From contig MU008182.1 of NCBI GenBank assembly GCA_010909165.1, positions 1 to 64,000 on the forward strand: a stretch of DNA of 64,000 bases, written 5' to 3'. How positions within the stretch are numbered: position 1 is the stretch's first letter; every line of letters begins with the position of its first letter. The notes beneath the pieces were generated by a model that had not been told where the DNA came from, ran no database searches, and worked only from the letters and a program-made list of their open reading frames with translations. Of this stretch, positions 12,501-22,935 are shown in pieces. A program made the translations under genes and the position numbers. This DNA is from Anthoceros angustus. Taxonomy: Eukaryota; Streptophyta; Anthocerotopsida; Anthocerotales; Anthocerotaceae.

Positions 12501-12690
12501 TTTAAAATCTTCGCGTGTCCGCCGGTCTTCTTCAAGGAGACACCAGCCTCGCAAAGCAAGGTCGCTCGCTGCAATGTCTCCGACATTGGCTTGATGATAT
12601 CTGGCTGCGCAGGAGGGAGGGGGGGGGAACGTTGCCGCCAGCAATATCCCTCCCGATGCACCAAACACTCCACAGGCGCGAGACCTCATG

Positions 12691-14576
12691 GCACGTTGAT
12701 TCGACCGGCGGGCGATCGCCTCGTCTCTCGGGGCTAAGTTCCATAGCCGCATACAAGCGAGTTCTCGGTGGCACATAGGGAGGCACGAGAATGGTTATGA
12801 GTCCTTGCCATCCACAGGCACATCACGATTTTCACGAGAACAAGGTGAAGCACATCTCATCCGATTACCACTCCGGCAAATCGGTGAGCCGATTTCGACT
12901 TGTCTACATAAACGTACGATACACGGGTTGTCCACAAAGAGCATTCGGGCTTCGGTCCCTTGCTGGCAAAGTTGCAAGCGTTTGGAAATAGATCTGGATG
13001 CCCTTTCGCATGTAGGCCTCTTTGAGCGAGGCATTACGATGTATACAAGTTCCGCCATCTGCGTCGATCGACGCATGACACCGGTATGAACAACGTTCCG
13101 GTGATAGGACTACGAGCGTGAAGGCGTATTATGAAAATTACCTCTGTGTCTTCGCCGGTATGGGTGGAGTGGAGCATGGTGTTGCAGAGGCGTCTGCGGC
13201 GTGACGCGATCGCACCCTATGAACAGGAGGAACACAAGAGGGCACAATCATATGAGACATAGCGAGGCGGATGCCTCGGGAAGGCATCTTTCCAGCATTC
13301 CTGGCGGAAGATTTACCTATCGGCACGGATCCGGCCGTTATTCTAGCGGTCATTAAAGTTGCGGCTTTTGCCGTTAGGGATCGGAAGGCTTTAATGTATG
13401 CCAGTGCAACACGGTTGGAAAACATGGGCACCGTGTTAATAAAATCGTGCAAAAGGTGCGCCACACCAAATAGGTTAAGTGGAAAAACAAACATCATAGG
13501 CGGTGCGATTCATCTGCGCTATTAACCCCTTGCCACGATTTTTGTAAGCCAATTTCCTTTAATGGGCGTTCACGGTCTGCCTGTTCATCGCGTGAGTTGC
13601 GCTCCACTGAAACGTGAAGGCCTGCAGATTGCACTCCTCCAAGCGCGGTCGATTTTTGACGTGCGGGCGCCATTGCGATTGTGAGTGCGCGTCACGCCTC
13701 CTTTGCAGCGGAGAGGAATTTGGTGTCTCCGTATGCATCTTGCTTGTGATCGGGGCAATGGCAAGTGGGCGGCCGGAAGGACTTAGCGGGGTGGGAGAAG
13801 AAGGCGCCGCATGTGGACAAACCAAAAGCGTCGGAAGAAATCAAAGCGAAGGCGAGCACACGCACAGCCGTGTGGAGTGGATGGACACCAAAGTTCGAGC
13901 CGACTGGTTCCAATTGGCGCATCGGCTTGGAAGTAACGTGAACACGATGTTGGAGGCGCCACGGCCAACTTCTGGATCCGGGATCGGTGAGCACGAAGGG
14001 AGCGGGGCGGGAGGAAATCGAGATGGCCAAGTCACGAAGGCAGTGCCAAATTCTAATCCTTCACCTTTTCGTTTGAGGCTGTTCAATTGCAGACACACTA
14101 AGATTGATGAGACGATTGTCAGAAGGCGGCTTGTGACACAGTGCGCGAGATGAAGACAATGTGGTGTGGACACCTATGTTGAAATTATGGATTTATGGCC
14201 TGGTGCTGCCGAATCGACGAGGCTGGATTTGTGGTATGGGCAACTTTAATAGAAGCGGAAGGAGATCCGGATATTCGGTCTTGGTGACTTCAAGCCTTAT
14301 GGGTTTGAAGCTTTGCGATTGAGTCGACTACGGTGTGTTGTCTTGAGCATAGCGAGGCTTGGCAAAAAGTGTGAGCCACGTGTTGTCTCTTAAATTAGAA
14401 GCTCTTGACCACGGATTGTAAGTGTGTGCATGTCTTTGGTTGCCATTGATTTTGAAGTTTGCATCATCTTGCATCCACTAACCACTTTTGGAACTTCTAA
14501 CGTTGCGAATGCAAGGAATTTTTATCGATGCTTATGTGAGGTGATTACAAGTTCTATCATCAATCACCGTCGAGAT
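12691..14576. other. Mobile-element flank, no gene recognised
   Basis: Contains a + strand open frame at 13614 to 14153 (179 residues) and overlapping minus frames. None shows a domain I recognise, and composition suggests decayed element sequence. The 12795 to 13076 region may belong to the upstream end of the minus-strand element. Confidence 0.35.
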
Positions 14577-14834
14577 GTCTTTTGAAGGACCAGGTGGGCG
14601 ATTATGAATTGGAAGGAGATGAGGCGAGGCAGTATGGACCCTCGGATGAAGAGGATGATATCGGGCTTGGCCAAACGGATATGTGTCGGAGGAGGATGGT
14701 GATAGCAGGTGAGGAGGCGGATTGCAGTTTCCTCCATCTTGGTATGCCAGTGCCTTACAATCCTGAGTGAGGACATGGGTCGCGGCCGGCGGTACTGCCG
14801 GTGGGAGAACATGGGTTGGGCACCTCAGGCGGCT

Positions 14835-15230
14835 GGTTTATATCGGTATGAAGGCATGGGAGGCGGGCGTGCCGGCGCCTTCCACGCCTCCCGCAGGAAG
14901 GCGGCATCCGGCCTACTATGGGGTGCGCAGCCACCAGTCGGTGGAATGGAAGGAGGCGCCGGCATCTGCCGCCTGGCGCCACAGGGGGCGGCATCAGCCC
15001 GGCTGCGGATGGGGCGGGCGTAGGCATGCGCGCCCACCGTGGGATGCGAGAGGGCGGCGCATGCGCGCCTCTGCCCTGGATCTCTGCGAGGAGGAAGGCG
15101 CGGCATGCGCCCCGCCATGGGAGGCGGATGGTGGGCGGCATGCGCCTCCCGGCCTGGGGAAGCGGAGGAGGCGGCATGCGGCGCCCTCCCTGCGAAGAAG
15201 AGGAGGCGCGGCAGGCGCGTCAGGCTGAAG
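14835..15230. repeat. GC-rich core of 1.26-kb unit, first copy
   Basis: About 400 bp of GGAGGCG, GGCATGC and GCGCCGGC words, strongly enriched for the palindrome GCATGC. Flanks match those of the second copy closely, while the interior has diverged in order and length. Confidence 0.6.
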
Positions 15231-16114
15231 ATGGTGGGCGTGTCGGAGTCTGGAAGCGAGTTCAAGCGGTTGGTATGGGGGTCGTGGGCGGCGAGATTTG
15301 AGAAGGAAGAAAATGGCGCGTGAGCAAAAGATGATATTGAGCTATGCATGTCGGTGATGGGGAGAGGTGGAGGCCTCCATCGAGGATGAAGATTATTTGC
15401 GGAATATCGGAGGCCTTACGAAAGAAAGTGGTTCGGAAGCAGTTCTTGAAATTAGAGAATTTAAGGCTGCATCCTTTCTTCTCCGGATGCATTCGGATTG
15501 TGGATGAGCTTGGACCAACTACGGCTCGATTATTTGAAAAGGTTGAGGAAGGTGTCTTGCCTCTATGCATGATTGACCCGGTGCGGCGACATTCTATATC
15601 TGAGTTTAGAGCCAAGAAGTATGTCATGGGAGTGCTCGGTGGCAATCACACCTGCGATGAAACATCGGGACATATCTCCATCGAAGGCGAGATACCAATG
15701 GATGGAAGCCCATGTCTGTGTGGGCTCACTTTACGAGAGATGAGGTTACGGCCGACCACAACACCATGTCGACAAGCGGAGGAAGATGAATTTCATTGAG
15801 CAAGTTAGTACTGCGAGATGAGTTGCAGATAGCAAAAGGATGGTCAATATGACCATGAGCTGGAAGTTCAACTGTATAAGGTCTTGGCTTGATAGATGAT
15901 GATGAGGCGAGAGAGGATGGCCCTATACCGAGTTGCTTGGCCAAACAGATGACGAACCGTCGGAGGAGGATGGTGATGGGTGAGGAGGATGATTGCAGAT
16001 TTCCCATGTTGGTGCCAACGGTGCCTTACAATCCGGTGAAGATATCGCATGGGTCAGGGAATTGCCCGTGGGAGAACATGGGGTTGGGCACCCCGCGCCT
16101 GGTTTATATCCTGC

Positions 16115-16455
16115 ATGAGGAGGAGGAAGGCGGCGATGCCCTTCCTGACCTCCTGCAGAAGGCGGCATCCCAAAGACACGGCAGCACCCAGAGTCGTGGA
16201 AGGAGGCGCCGCATGCCGCGCCCGCCGGCCCGGGATGGAGGGGGGCCGGCGCCCTTCCGCCTTTTGATGGAGGCGGCCGCATGCCGCCCGACCGCCATGG
16301 GATGGAGGGAGGCGCATGCCGCGCCTCTGCCAGGATGGGAGGAAGGGCGCCGCATGCCGGCGCCATGGGAGGCGCCGGCATGCCGCCCGTGCCATGGGAG
16401 GATGGAGGGCGCGCCGCCGCTCACGGAGGACGGCGCGCATGCCGCGCCCCGTGAA
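16115..16455. repeat. GC-rich core of 1.26-kb unit, second copy
   Basis: GC-rich words like those of the first copy but arranged differently. It contains a perfect inverted repeat with 13-bp arms at 16352 to 16364 and 16371 to 16383 (arm GCATGCCGGCGCC, loop ATGGGA), able to form a very stable hairpin. Confidence 0.7.
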
Positions 16456-17429
16456 CTCAAGATGGTGGAGGCGATCCGGAGTAGGGAAGCGGGAGTTCAA
16501 CCGCAGCTTGGTATGGGGAGGTCGCCAAACGTGGAGGCCGGCGAGAATTGAGAAGGAAGAAAGGCAAGCGCCAGGGAGCCGATACCAACGATATTCCGAC
16601 TATGCATGTTGCGATGGGGAGAGGCGGAGGCCTCCATCATGATGAAGATTATTTGCGGAATATCGTAGACCATACGCCAAAAAGTGAAAATGTTCTCGGC
16701 TAGAGAATTTAAGGCCCATCCTTTCTTACTCCGATGCATGATTCGGATTGTGGACAGGCATGGACCAACCACCGGCTCGAGTTATTTCGAAAGGTCGGGT
16801 TGAGGAAGGTGCCGCCTCATGCATGATTGACCCATCGACGCAGCGACATTCAATCTATAATAAGTTTAGAGCCAAGAAGTATGTGATGGGGAGTGCTCGG
16901 GGGCAATCACACCTATGCAGCGATGAAGCATCCGTATACATATCCATCAAGGCCGATTCCAATGGATGGAAGCCCATGTCTATTGTGGGCTCACACAGAG
17001 ATGAGGGTTCCGCCATGACCACAACACCATGTCCGATAAACGGGAGGAAGATGACTTTCATTGAGCAAGTTCGGTATCTGCGAGATGAGTTGCGTAGCAA
17101 AAAGGGACGGAGTCAATATGACCATGAACTGGAAGTTCAACCTATATAAGGCTTGATAGATGATGATGAGGCCGAGAGGATGAGTGATAAGCAAAACAAG
17201 GTCGACAATCGCACATATCCTTTGCATCATCTTGAGGGAGAGTGTGGGAAAATGTCGATAAGATCTTCACAGTGGGAGGCCATGGAGTTGCGAACAAGCC
17301 AAACATGTTCTGCGAGGAACAAGCAAAAAGCAAGGGAAGCGGAAGGCTGCGGATGAGGCGAAGTCGGTGGACCAAAGTTTTGTGAAGCCAAAAGACATGC
17401 AAGGAAGCCTTGGCGAAGTTTTGAGGTAT

Positions 17430-17660
17430 TCCACCGGGTGAGGGCCAAAAATGTTGATCGATGTCATGAGAAGGTCTGACAGTCTCATAGACCTCAATGG
17501 TATGGCCAAGGAGATCACTCTTGGAAGAAACTACATGTGATCCAAGTGGCTATGGCGAAGCATCTAGGCTGCAATTCATTCGAGATGGTGAGGAAGGAGT
17601 ACCCGGTGCACTCAACGGATGAAGTCATTGCAGTTCGGCTTTGAAGGAAGGTGAGTTTTG
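17430..17660 (+). pseudogene. gag-like element fragment related to the 51 kb locus
   Basis: On the + strand, across a frameshift near 17537, the sequence encodes SLIDLNGMAKEITL, QVAMAKHLGCNSFEMVRKEYP and HSTDEV. The minus-strand open frame near 51.1 kb has LTGLIDLKGMSDEIIL, QVAMAKHLGCSSFEMVRQEYP and HSTDEVVA. They are clearly the same family. Both end at an AAG|GT sequence that looks like a splice donor. The 51 kb copy is followed by zinc knuckles, so this is probably a capsid-like segment. Function is inferred only from that context. Confidence 0.6.
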
Positions 17661-18956
17661 TTGTTCTTACGTATAGAACTATTGAGGCGGCATGCGCTCC
17701 CTATTGTCCCCATAATCGACTTTCGGCAACCTCACTTGTTTTGTGTTATTTTGCAAGTTAAAGATGTTGAAGACGAAAAAGCTACGAAGATTTCCAGCTT
17801 TTATATTAGAGGTCCACACATGGAAAGGGCTGGAGGATGAGCGGAGGGCACTTGCGGACATGGACATGGAGGAAGGGCTGCAATCATCGTGCCCAAAACA
17901 GAGGAGTTAGTAAAGTATCAAGTGGTGCTTGAGATGTGGCGAAATGAGAGGGTTTCTTTGGGTCGGAGTATACAGCGGTGATGGATGTCCCAGTTCAACA
18001 AGGGAAGTATGATGTCAAACTTGAGCGCAAATGGCAAACATATTTCATTCCTTCCATGACATGACAATGTGCGACGAGATCGAATGATAGTAATGCATGG
18101 TGTGGAAGAGCATATTGTCGGGGAGAGTATGAGGAAGTGGTGTGCGGTGGAGGCATGGTCTCATTTGTTTGGGACAAAACTAATATGCACAATGACCAAG
18201 GAGGCTTTGACCATGGAGTACATCAACATGGGGTGGGGTGTGACTGCACGAGCAAGAAGACAAAGGTGTCCATCTTTGCCGAATACCTTGCGGGCTCTTT
18301 CAATAATGGGCGGTTATTGCACAGCCGTGGTGAAGAAGTTATTATACATGTCATTTGGACAATTTGGTTGTTTCGCGTATCGAGGCCAGGTCTAATGATG
18401 AAGTTGATCAAGAACTTCTCGAGAAGGAGATTGGATATTAGATGCATGTGCGGTGGAACAACGACATTAGCGGCACTCCTTTGTGGTGCATTCTGCATTG
18501 TGGAGGTTGACAAGCTGCGAGTTCATTCATAAAAGTTCATGGCTATGAAGTTTCTGGAGGAGGAGTTGACCCATGAGCCACCTGAGGCCCCACCCAGTGG
18601 GCAAAAGAATTGAGCTTGTCAGAAGGATGCATCCCGAGGCCAGTAGTCCCACTTGGGTTGAGCGGGATGAAGAGGCGGAGATCTTATAGATGATCGCCGC
18701 AAACCTGTCTGCATTGTGGCATCGACTATTTGGAGAAGAGCAAGGAGGATGCGACGATATCGCGGAAATGCTATGGTCAGCGACAATTTTGAGGATCCAG
18801 GGATGCTCGACTCCGAAGGACGGAAGTTGTGTTAGATAGCGTGTCAGGACAATGCCCTCCGGAGCCACAGTCTCAAGCCGAGAATCCCCCTCTGTAGGGA
18901 AGTGAGTCTAGTTTACTTTTGAAAGTACCATAACCTGCATGGTTAGAACTCAGACA
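17661..18956. other. Decayed element sequence, no gene recognised
   Basis: Short + strand frames (for example 18137 to 18532) could be fragments of the element that includes 17430 to 17660, but I recognise no motif. Confidence 0.35.
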
Positions 18957-18978
18957 GGGCGCCGGCATGCCGGCGCCC
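18957..18978. repeat. Perfect 22-bp GC palindrome
   Basis: A perfect self-complementary 22-mer with core GGCGCCGGCATGCC, flanked by ordinary-composition sequence. The same word occurs in the hairpin at 16352 to 16383 and in the other GC-rich cores, so it looks like a solitary unit of that GC-rich family. Confidence 0.85.
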
Positions 18979-20246
18979 GTTATGCCTCCTTCTTTAACTA
19001 TGAGCGACATTGTTATTCGTTTTGTCAGGATGACTTCTGTTGACGGCTGCAAAATATCCATAGAGCTCGTTTCACACCTATAAGACATTCGTCGTGCACC
19101 GTAGGAGAGGTCCAGAATGCACCAACATACCCACATTCGTGTGAAAGCACCCACAAAGCGGGATGCATGGAAACACTAAACTTGCGGACTACCGGATTTG
19201 GATGGGGAACGTTGGTCCGGGTTTTCAGCGGTTCGTATATTCCGCGGTTCAAATATTATGGTGTTTAGCAACCATGTCATCATCAATCCTCCAGGTTGGG
19301 CAGCGGAAGGGAGCGCAACTAAGAAAATTTACAACATGTGCCTATGCAAAGAAGGTCACATTTTCATCCCCTTGCCATTGAAATCCATGGGGCCTTGGGT
19401 GAGTTTTTCTAGTTTTATCAGTGCGCAAGGGCCTACCACAACGACAGGGGCGGGGTTGGCCTCCCCCTTTCCAATGTCGTGGCATATTTCAGGCAACGGG
19501 TTTCCATCGCCTTGCAAAGGGCGTTGGCCGGCGCCATCTTTAGGACGATCATGAGTATTGGAGACGGGGCATCGGCGGCACCAATGGTAAGTAGGCCCTT
19601 CCCTATCTCAAACGGTGACATCATGGGGGCGGTTGGGGGTTATAGGGTAGATTAGTGCAGGGGCATGCCCCCCCCCTAGCTTGGTGCCCCATCGTGGGTT
19701 GTCCCCTTTCGCCTAGGGGTAGATGGGATTTCCCATTTCGTTCTTTTCATAAAGTCTCCACATCCCTATCTTATTCTTGGCACCTTTGATCGGTTTGGAT
19801 GCTCTCTTTTATGTTTTGTTTGCAGCTTTGTTTGGCTTTTCAACTTTGCGCCATGTTGAGCATTCATATGCAGATTCATTTTCTTAAGAATGAGAGAATG
19901 AGGTGTCTTAGTCTTATCATGCCTAAATTGTCATGGTATTTGGTGTATGCATCAGTTGGGTGGCATTTTATGGTGCGAAAGTGTGGCGGCCTAGATGTTC
20001 GGAAACAAGGTGAAATTTCATACATATGTATGTAAATAGATTACATATAGACTACTTACTATATGTCTAAACTCTTAGGGTATTTGATGCATGCAATCTA
20101 GACAATGATCAAAAAGTCAAATACCACACTGGATTAACAATAGCATTGCGCCGAGTTGCAACCGGCCATTTGAATATGCTGTGTGTTTTTAATGTTTTTG
20201 CAAGAGATGGTAACTACTCTTAAAGGCATTCATAACATAATCTGTT
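18979..20246. other. No gene recognised
   Basis: Frames at 19198 to 19554 (+) and 19433 to 19624 (-) show no clear domain. A run of nine or more C lies at about 19665 to 19678. The stretch is probably element debris. Confidence 0.35.
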
Positions 20247-20319
20247 GCACCAATGGTCTAGTGATAGAATAGTACCCCACCGTAGTATAGAGATTAGGGC
20301 GCGGGTCCCACCCGGTGCA
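20247..20319 (+). pseudogene. tRNA-Gly-derived pseudogene or SINE head
   Basis: The 5' half matches plant tRNA-Gly(GCC): acceptor GCACCAA, D-arm GGTCTAGTGATAGAA, then anticodon stem GTACC. The 3' end CCGGTGCA closes the acceptor. The anticodon loop reads CCACCGT instead of CTGCCAC, the invariant U33 is lost, and the T-loop TTCGATTC is replaced. It is therefore not a working tRNA. The A-box-like 5' half followed by AATTCAATTCAATAAAAG suggests the head of a tRNA-derived SINE, though a lone pseudogene is possible. Confidence 0.65.
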
Positions 20320-20399
20320 TAATTCAATTCAATAAAAGTGGTCTCACACACACAACTCCCTGCATAAATTGTTTAGCGATAAGTCAGAATAATTTGAGA

Positions 20400-20960
20400 T
20401 ATAAATCATCACTTCTACCTTGTGCCCACGGCATTCATCCTATTCCCTCTTTCCTTAATAAATATCGCATCACCTTCTAATCTTAAATAAAAACCACATA
20501 ACTCTTAAGGAAAGAACTACATAATTATTTATGACTCCTCTTTTCTTATAAAAACCACATACCTATTAAAGAAAGAACCACATACCGGTATAGGCCTAGT
20601 GCCTTGTGTCTACGGCGTTCATGCCATCTTAATGAATAGTGTATTACCTCCTAATCTCCTCTTTCTTTAAATAAAAACTCAAACCTCTTAAGGAAAAAAC
20701 TACATACATATTCTCCTCGACCCTTGATAAAAACCACATTTTAATAGAACCATATACCTATGTAGGTATACCTCGTGCTTTGTACCTATCGCATTCACCT
20801 CACCTCTTCTTTTCTTAATAAATACCGCACCATCTCCTAATATCCTCTTTCCTTCATAAATACCGCATCACCTCCTAATATCCTCTTTTCTTCAATGAAA
20901 ACCATATATCTCTTGAAGAGAGAACCACAAGCGTATGTCTCCTCTTTCCTAGATAAACTC
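20400..20960. repeat. AT-rich degenerate tandem repeats
   Basis: Diverged copies of TCCTCTTTCCTTAATAAATA, ACCGCATCACCTCCTAAT and AAAACCACATACC words recur every 60 to 130 bp. No coding region is present. Confidence 0.6.
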
Positions 20961-21124
20961 TACATACCTGTTAAAGGAAGAACTACATATCTATGTTGGA
21001 ACACCTTGTCCCTCCCGAGGGACATAGGGTTTAGGACTCAATTGCCTCTGGAGGATACATTTATGAATTATGAACACAAAATGCAAATGCTTAACAAAAC
21101 ACAATCGTTGAATGCTATAAAAGA

Positions 21125-21420
21125 ATGAATAGTGCCATCATTGCGCAAGGAAAAATAATTGATGTTGTGAATCATTGCCGAGAAGCTGTTTGTTTCATTT
21201 TATACCCTACCACCCCGTCTCCCCTTATGTTTGCTTCCTAATCCTATTTTAGAACCATACATGTGTACAATTGATGATGTGAATCATTGCCTAGGAGGCT
21301 ACTTGGTTAATTTTATACCCTAGCACCCCGTCTCCCCCTACGCTTGCTTCCTAATTCTATCTAAGAGCTGTCCATGTGTGCAATTTTGCTATCGCCTCCC
21401 AATATATAAGTCATCTTTGA
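21125..21420. repeat. Dispersed repeat, upstream copy (partner at 26.2 kb)
   Basis: Shares TAATTGATGTTGTGAATC, CACCCCGTCTCCCCTTA, GTTTGCTTCCTA and CATGTGTGCAATTTTGCTA-type words, in the same order and orientation, with 26220 to 26400. The upstream copy is itself internally duplicated (second unit from about 21270). It flanks the PPR gene on the 5' side. Confidence 0.65.
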
Positions 21421-21615
21421 ACCGTCCATGTGTGCAATTTTGCTATCGCCCCTCCCAGTTAGTAAGCCATCTACACAGAGTCAACAGCCTACAAGCCATC
21501 TTTGAACCATCCATGTGTGCAATTTTGATATCGCCCCTCCCAGCTAGTAAGCCATCTACAATTTTGCTATCGCCCCTCCCAGTTAGTAAGCCATCTACAG
21601 AGAGTCAACAGCCTG
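21370..21615. repeat. Short tandem repeats of CAATTTTGCTATCGCC type
   Basis: CAATTTTGCTATCGCC or a one-base variant appears four times and AGTAAGCCATCTACA three times in 240 bp, with ATCTTTGAACC and AGAGTCAACAGCCT words between them. Confidence 0.7.
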
Positions 21616-22135
21616 ATCAAATTTTATATTTTCTTATTGAACTTTTCACTCATACATAAAGCATTATGAAGGTCAAGAAAACATGAATGTCCTCCCTTCA
21701 TTAGTGACACATTAGCCAGAAAATTTTCACTCATACATAAAGCACTAAGAAGGTCAAAAAACCATGGACGTCCTCTCTTCATGAGTGACACAATAGCCAA
21801 AATTGTGTGGTTAAATGATTTTTTGGTCGATCGCTTATGAGATGGGATACCACCCACCCTCGTTTCCTCTTGGAGTGCCTAATTTGAAGTGGAGATGGTG
21901 AACCCAACATTAATGGGAGACCCCATCGGTCACTGTAAATAGGAGTCACGCCTTCGTCTTCAGTCACATCCTGCGCCTACAATATCATAACTAGGGAGAT
22001 TGAATGACCTACATATTACTGAACTAGTCAAAAGTGCATCTCTAGTTATAGATGTTGTCCATAAGATAACCTAGCAAGTGCCCCCTTGGAGGGCAATAGA
22101 TACATGCTGCCGAAAGAACGCTGTGAAATAGGAAA

Positions 22136-22225
22136 GAGGTAGCCCCGCTCCATATCTCCTTGTATGGTATGCTAACGGCCATAGGAAAGAGGTAGCCCCG
22201 CTCCATATCTCCTTGTATGGTGTGC
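22136..22225. repeat. Direct duplication of about 44 bp
   Basis: GGAAAGAGGTAGCCCCGCTC followed by CATATCTCCTTGTATGGT occurs twice in a row (starts about 22130 and 22174), differing by a few bases at the end of the unit. Confidence 0.8.
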
Positions 22226-22490
22226 TAACGACCCATAAGTCTCCAAGGCAAGCGGGATGAAGAGGTCGCTGTTTGGTGTAGAGTCGCTAATCACCACGTC
22301 TGCCATAAAGACTTTGGACAACCCGATGAGGTAAAAATTGGTCAAGATAAATCCACCTTGATCGATAGTCAAAACATACCCACTCTCCCTCAAAATCATC
22401 CGAGCACGAGTCATTATAAATATAACGTAACTTTATCTCCAATAGTCAAAGCATACCAACACTCCCTCCCAGCCATATAACCAAGACCTA

Positions 22491-22655
22491 GGGCAAATAT
22501 AATGTCATGAATGGGTGACAATAGTGCAAATATAATGTCATGAATGGGTGGCAATAGTGCAAATATGACGTCATGAATGGGTGGCAATAGTGCAAATATG
22601 ACGTCATGAATGGGTGGCAATAGTGCAAATATGACGTCATGAATGGGTGGCAATA
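22491..22655. repeat. 33-bp minisatellite with TGACGTCA sites
   Basis: Five copies of a 33-bp unit built around CAAATATGACGTCATGAATG. Copies three to five contain the perfect palindrome TGACGTCA, at 22566, 22599 and 22632; copies one and two read TAATGTCA instead. TGACGTCA is the classical plant bZIP (TGA/CRE-like) binding word. The minus strand translates it as a repeated 11-residue peptide (HDVIFALLPPI), which is a by-product of the 33-bp period and no reason to call a gene. Confidence 0.85.
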
Positions 22656-22935
22656 GGTTGAGGAAAAAGGACAATGGAGGACGCGTTAATGGTTTGGGGA
22701 AGTGGTGCTTGTGTAAATTGGGAGACGATTCGCTTACCATTCTTGTGCTAAATGCTCTGTCCAAAGTCATGACATCTGGTGGCAGCCATGTTGTATTAGG
22801 TTCCAATTCTTCTGTGTTGGTGTATGTTGGCATGGATAATAAAAACCGTCTTCAGGGTGCTGTGATCATGCGCAGTACCTGGCATCCTGGCTTTCTTTGT
22901 TGTTAGCCTCGTCAGCCGCTAGCGCTCCCTGAACT

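Larger units (their letters stand above)
9030..12690. repeat. Tandem duplication of a ~1.84-kb mobile-element unit
   Basis: Two head-to-tail copies with an offset of about 1836 bp. Paired landmarks: CACGAGCATATTCGG at about 9026 and 10872, CTTGGTGAAAGTGTC at about 10286 and 12120, and GTCGTTGGATACATAC at about 10659 and 12468. The copies agree closely outside a GC-rich core but differ by many small indels. The break sits near 10866, where the DUF7869-like frame of copy B runs directly into the upstream part of copy A. The second copy ends near 12690, where similarity stops. Confidence 0.85.
14577..17190. repeat. Tandem repeat of a ~1.26-kb mobile-element unit
   Basis: Two near-complete copies and the start of a third. 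The landmark GCCTCCATC followed by GATGAAGATTATTTGCGGAA occurs at about 15370 and 16630 (offset 1261 bp). The words CATGACCATGA/ACTGGAAGTTCAAC recur at about 15850 and 17120. Each copy encodes on the + strand fragments such as FRAKKYVMG, MIDP and MDGSPC or NGWKPMS with frameshifts; I do not recognise the protein. Each copy also carries a GC-rich core. Confidence 0.8.

Noticed and set aside
14755-15349. Long Pro/Ala-rich frames on both strands
   Set aside because: They overlap each other in several frames across the GC-rich core, where stop codons are rare; no partner conservation with the second copy's frame.
21378-21615. CRISPR-like spaced repeats
   Set aside because: Repeats are unequal, spacing is irregular, the context is plant nuclear DNA and no cas-type genes exist.
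22414-22833. 139-residue minus frame with repeated HDVIFALLPPI
   Set aside because: The repetition is a direct result of the 33-bp minisatellite, whose period is a multiple of three; no start context or domain.
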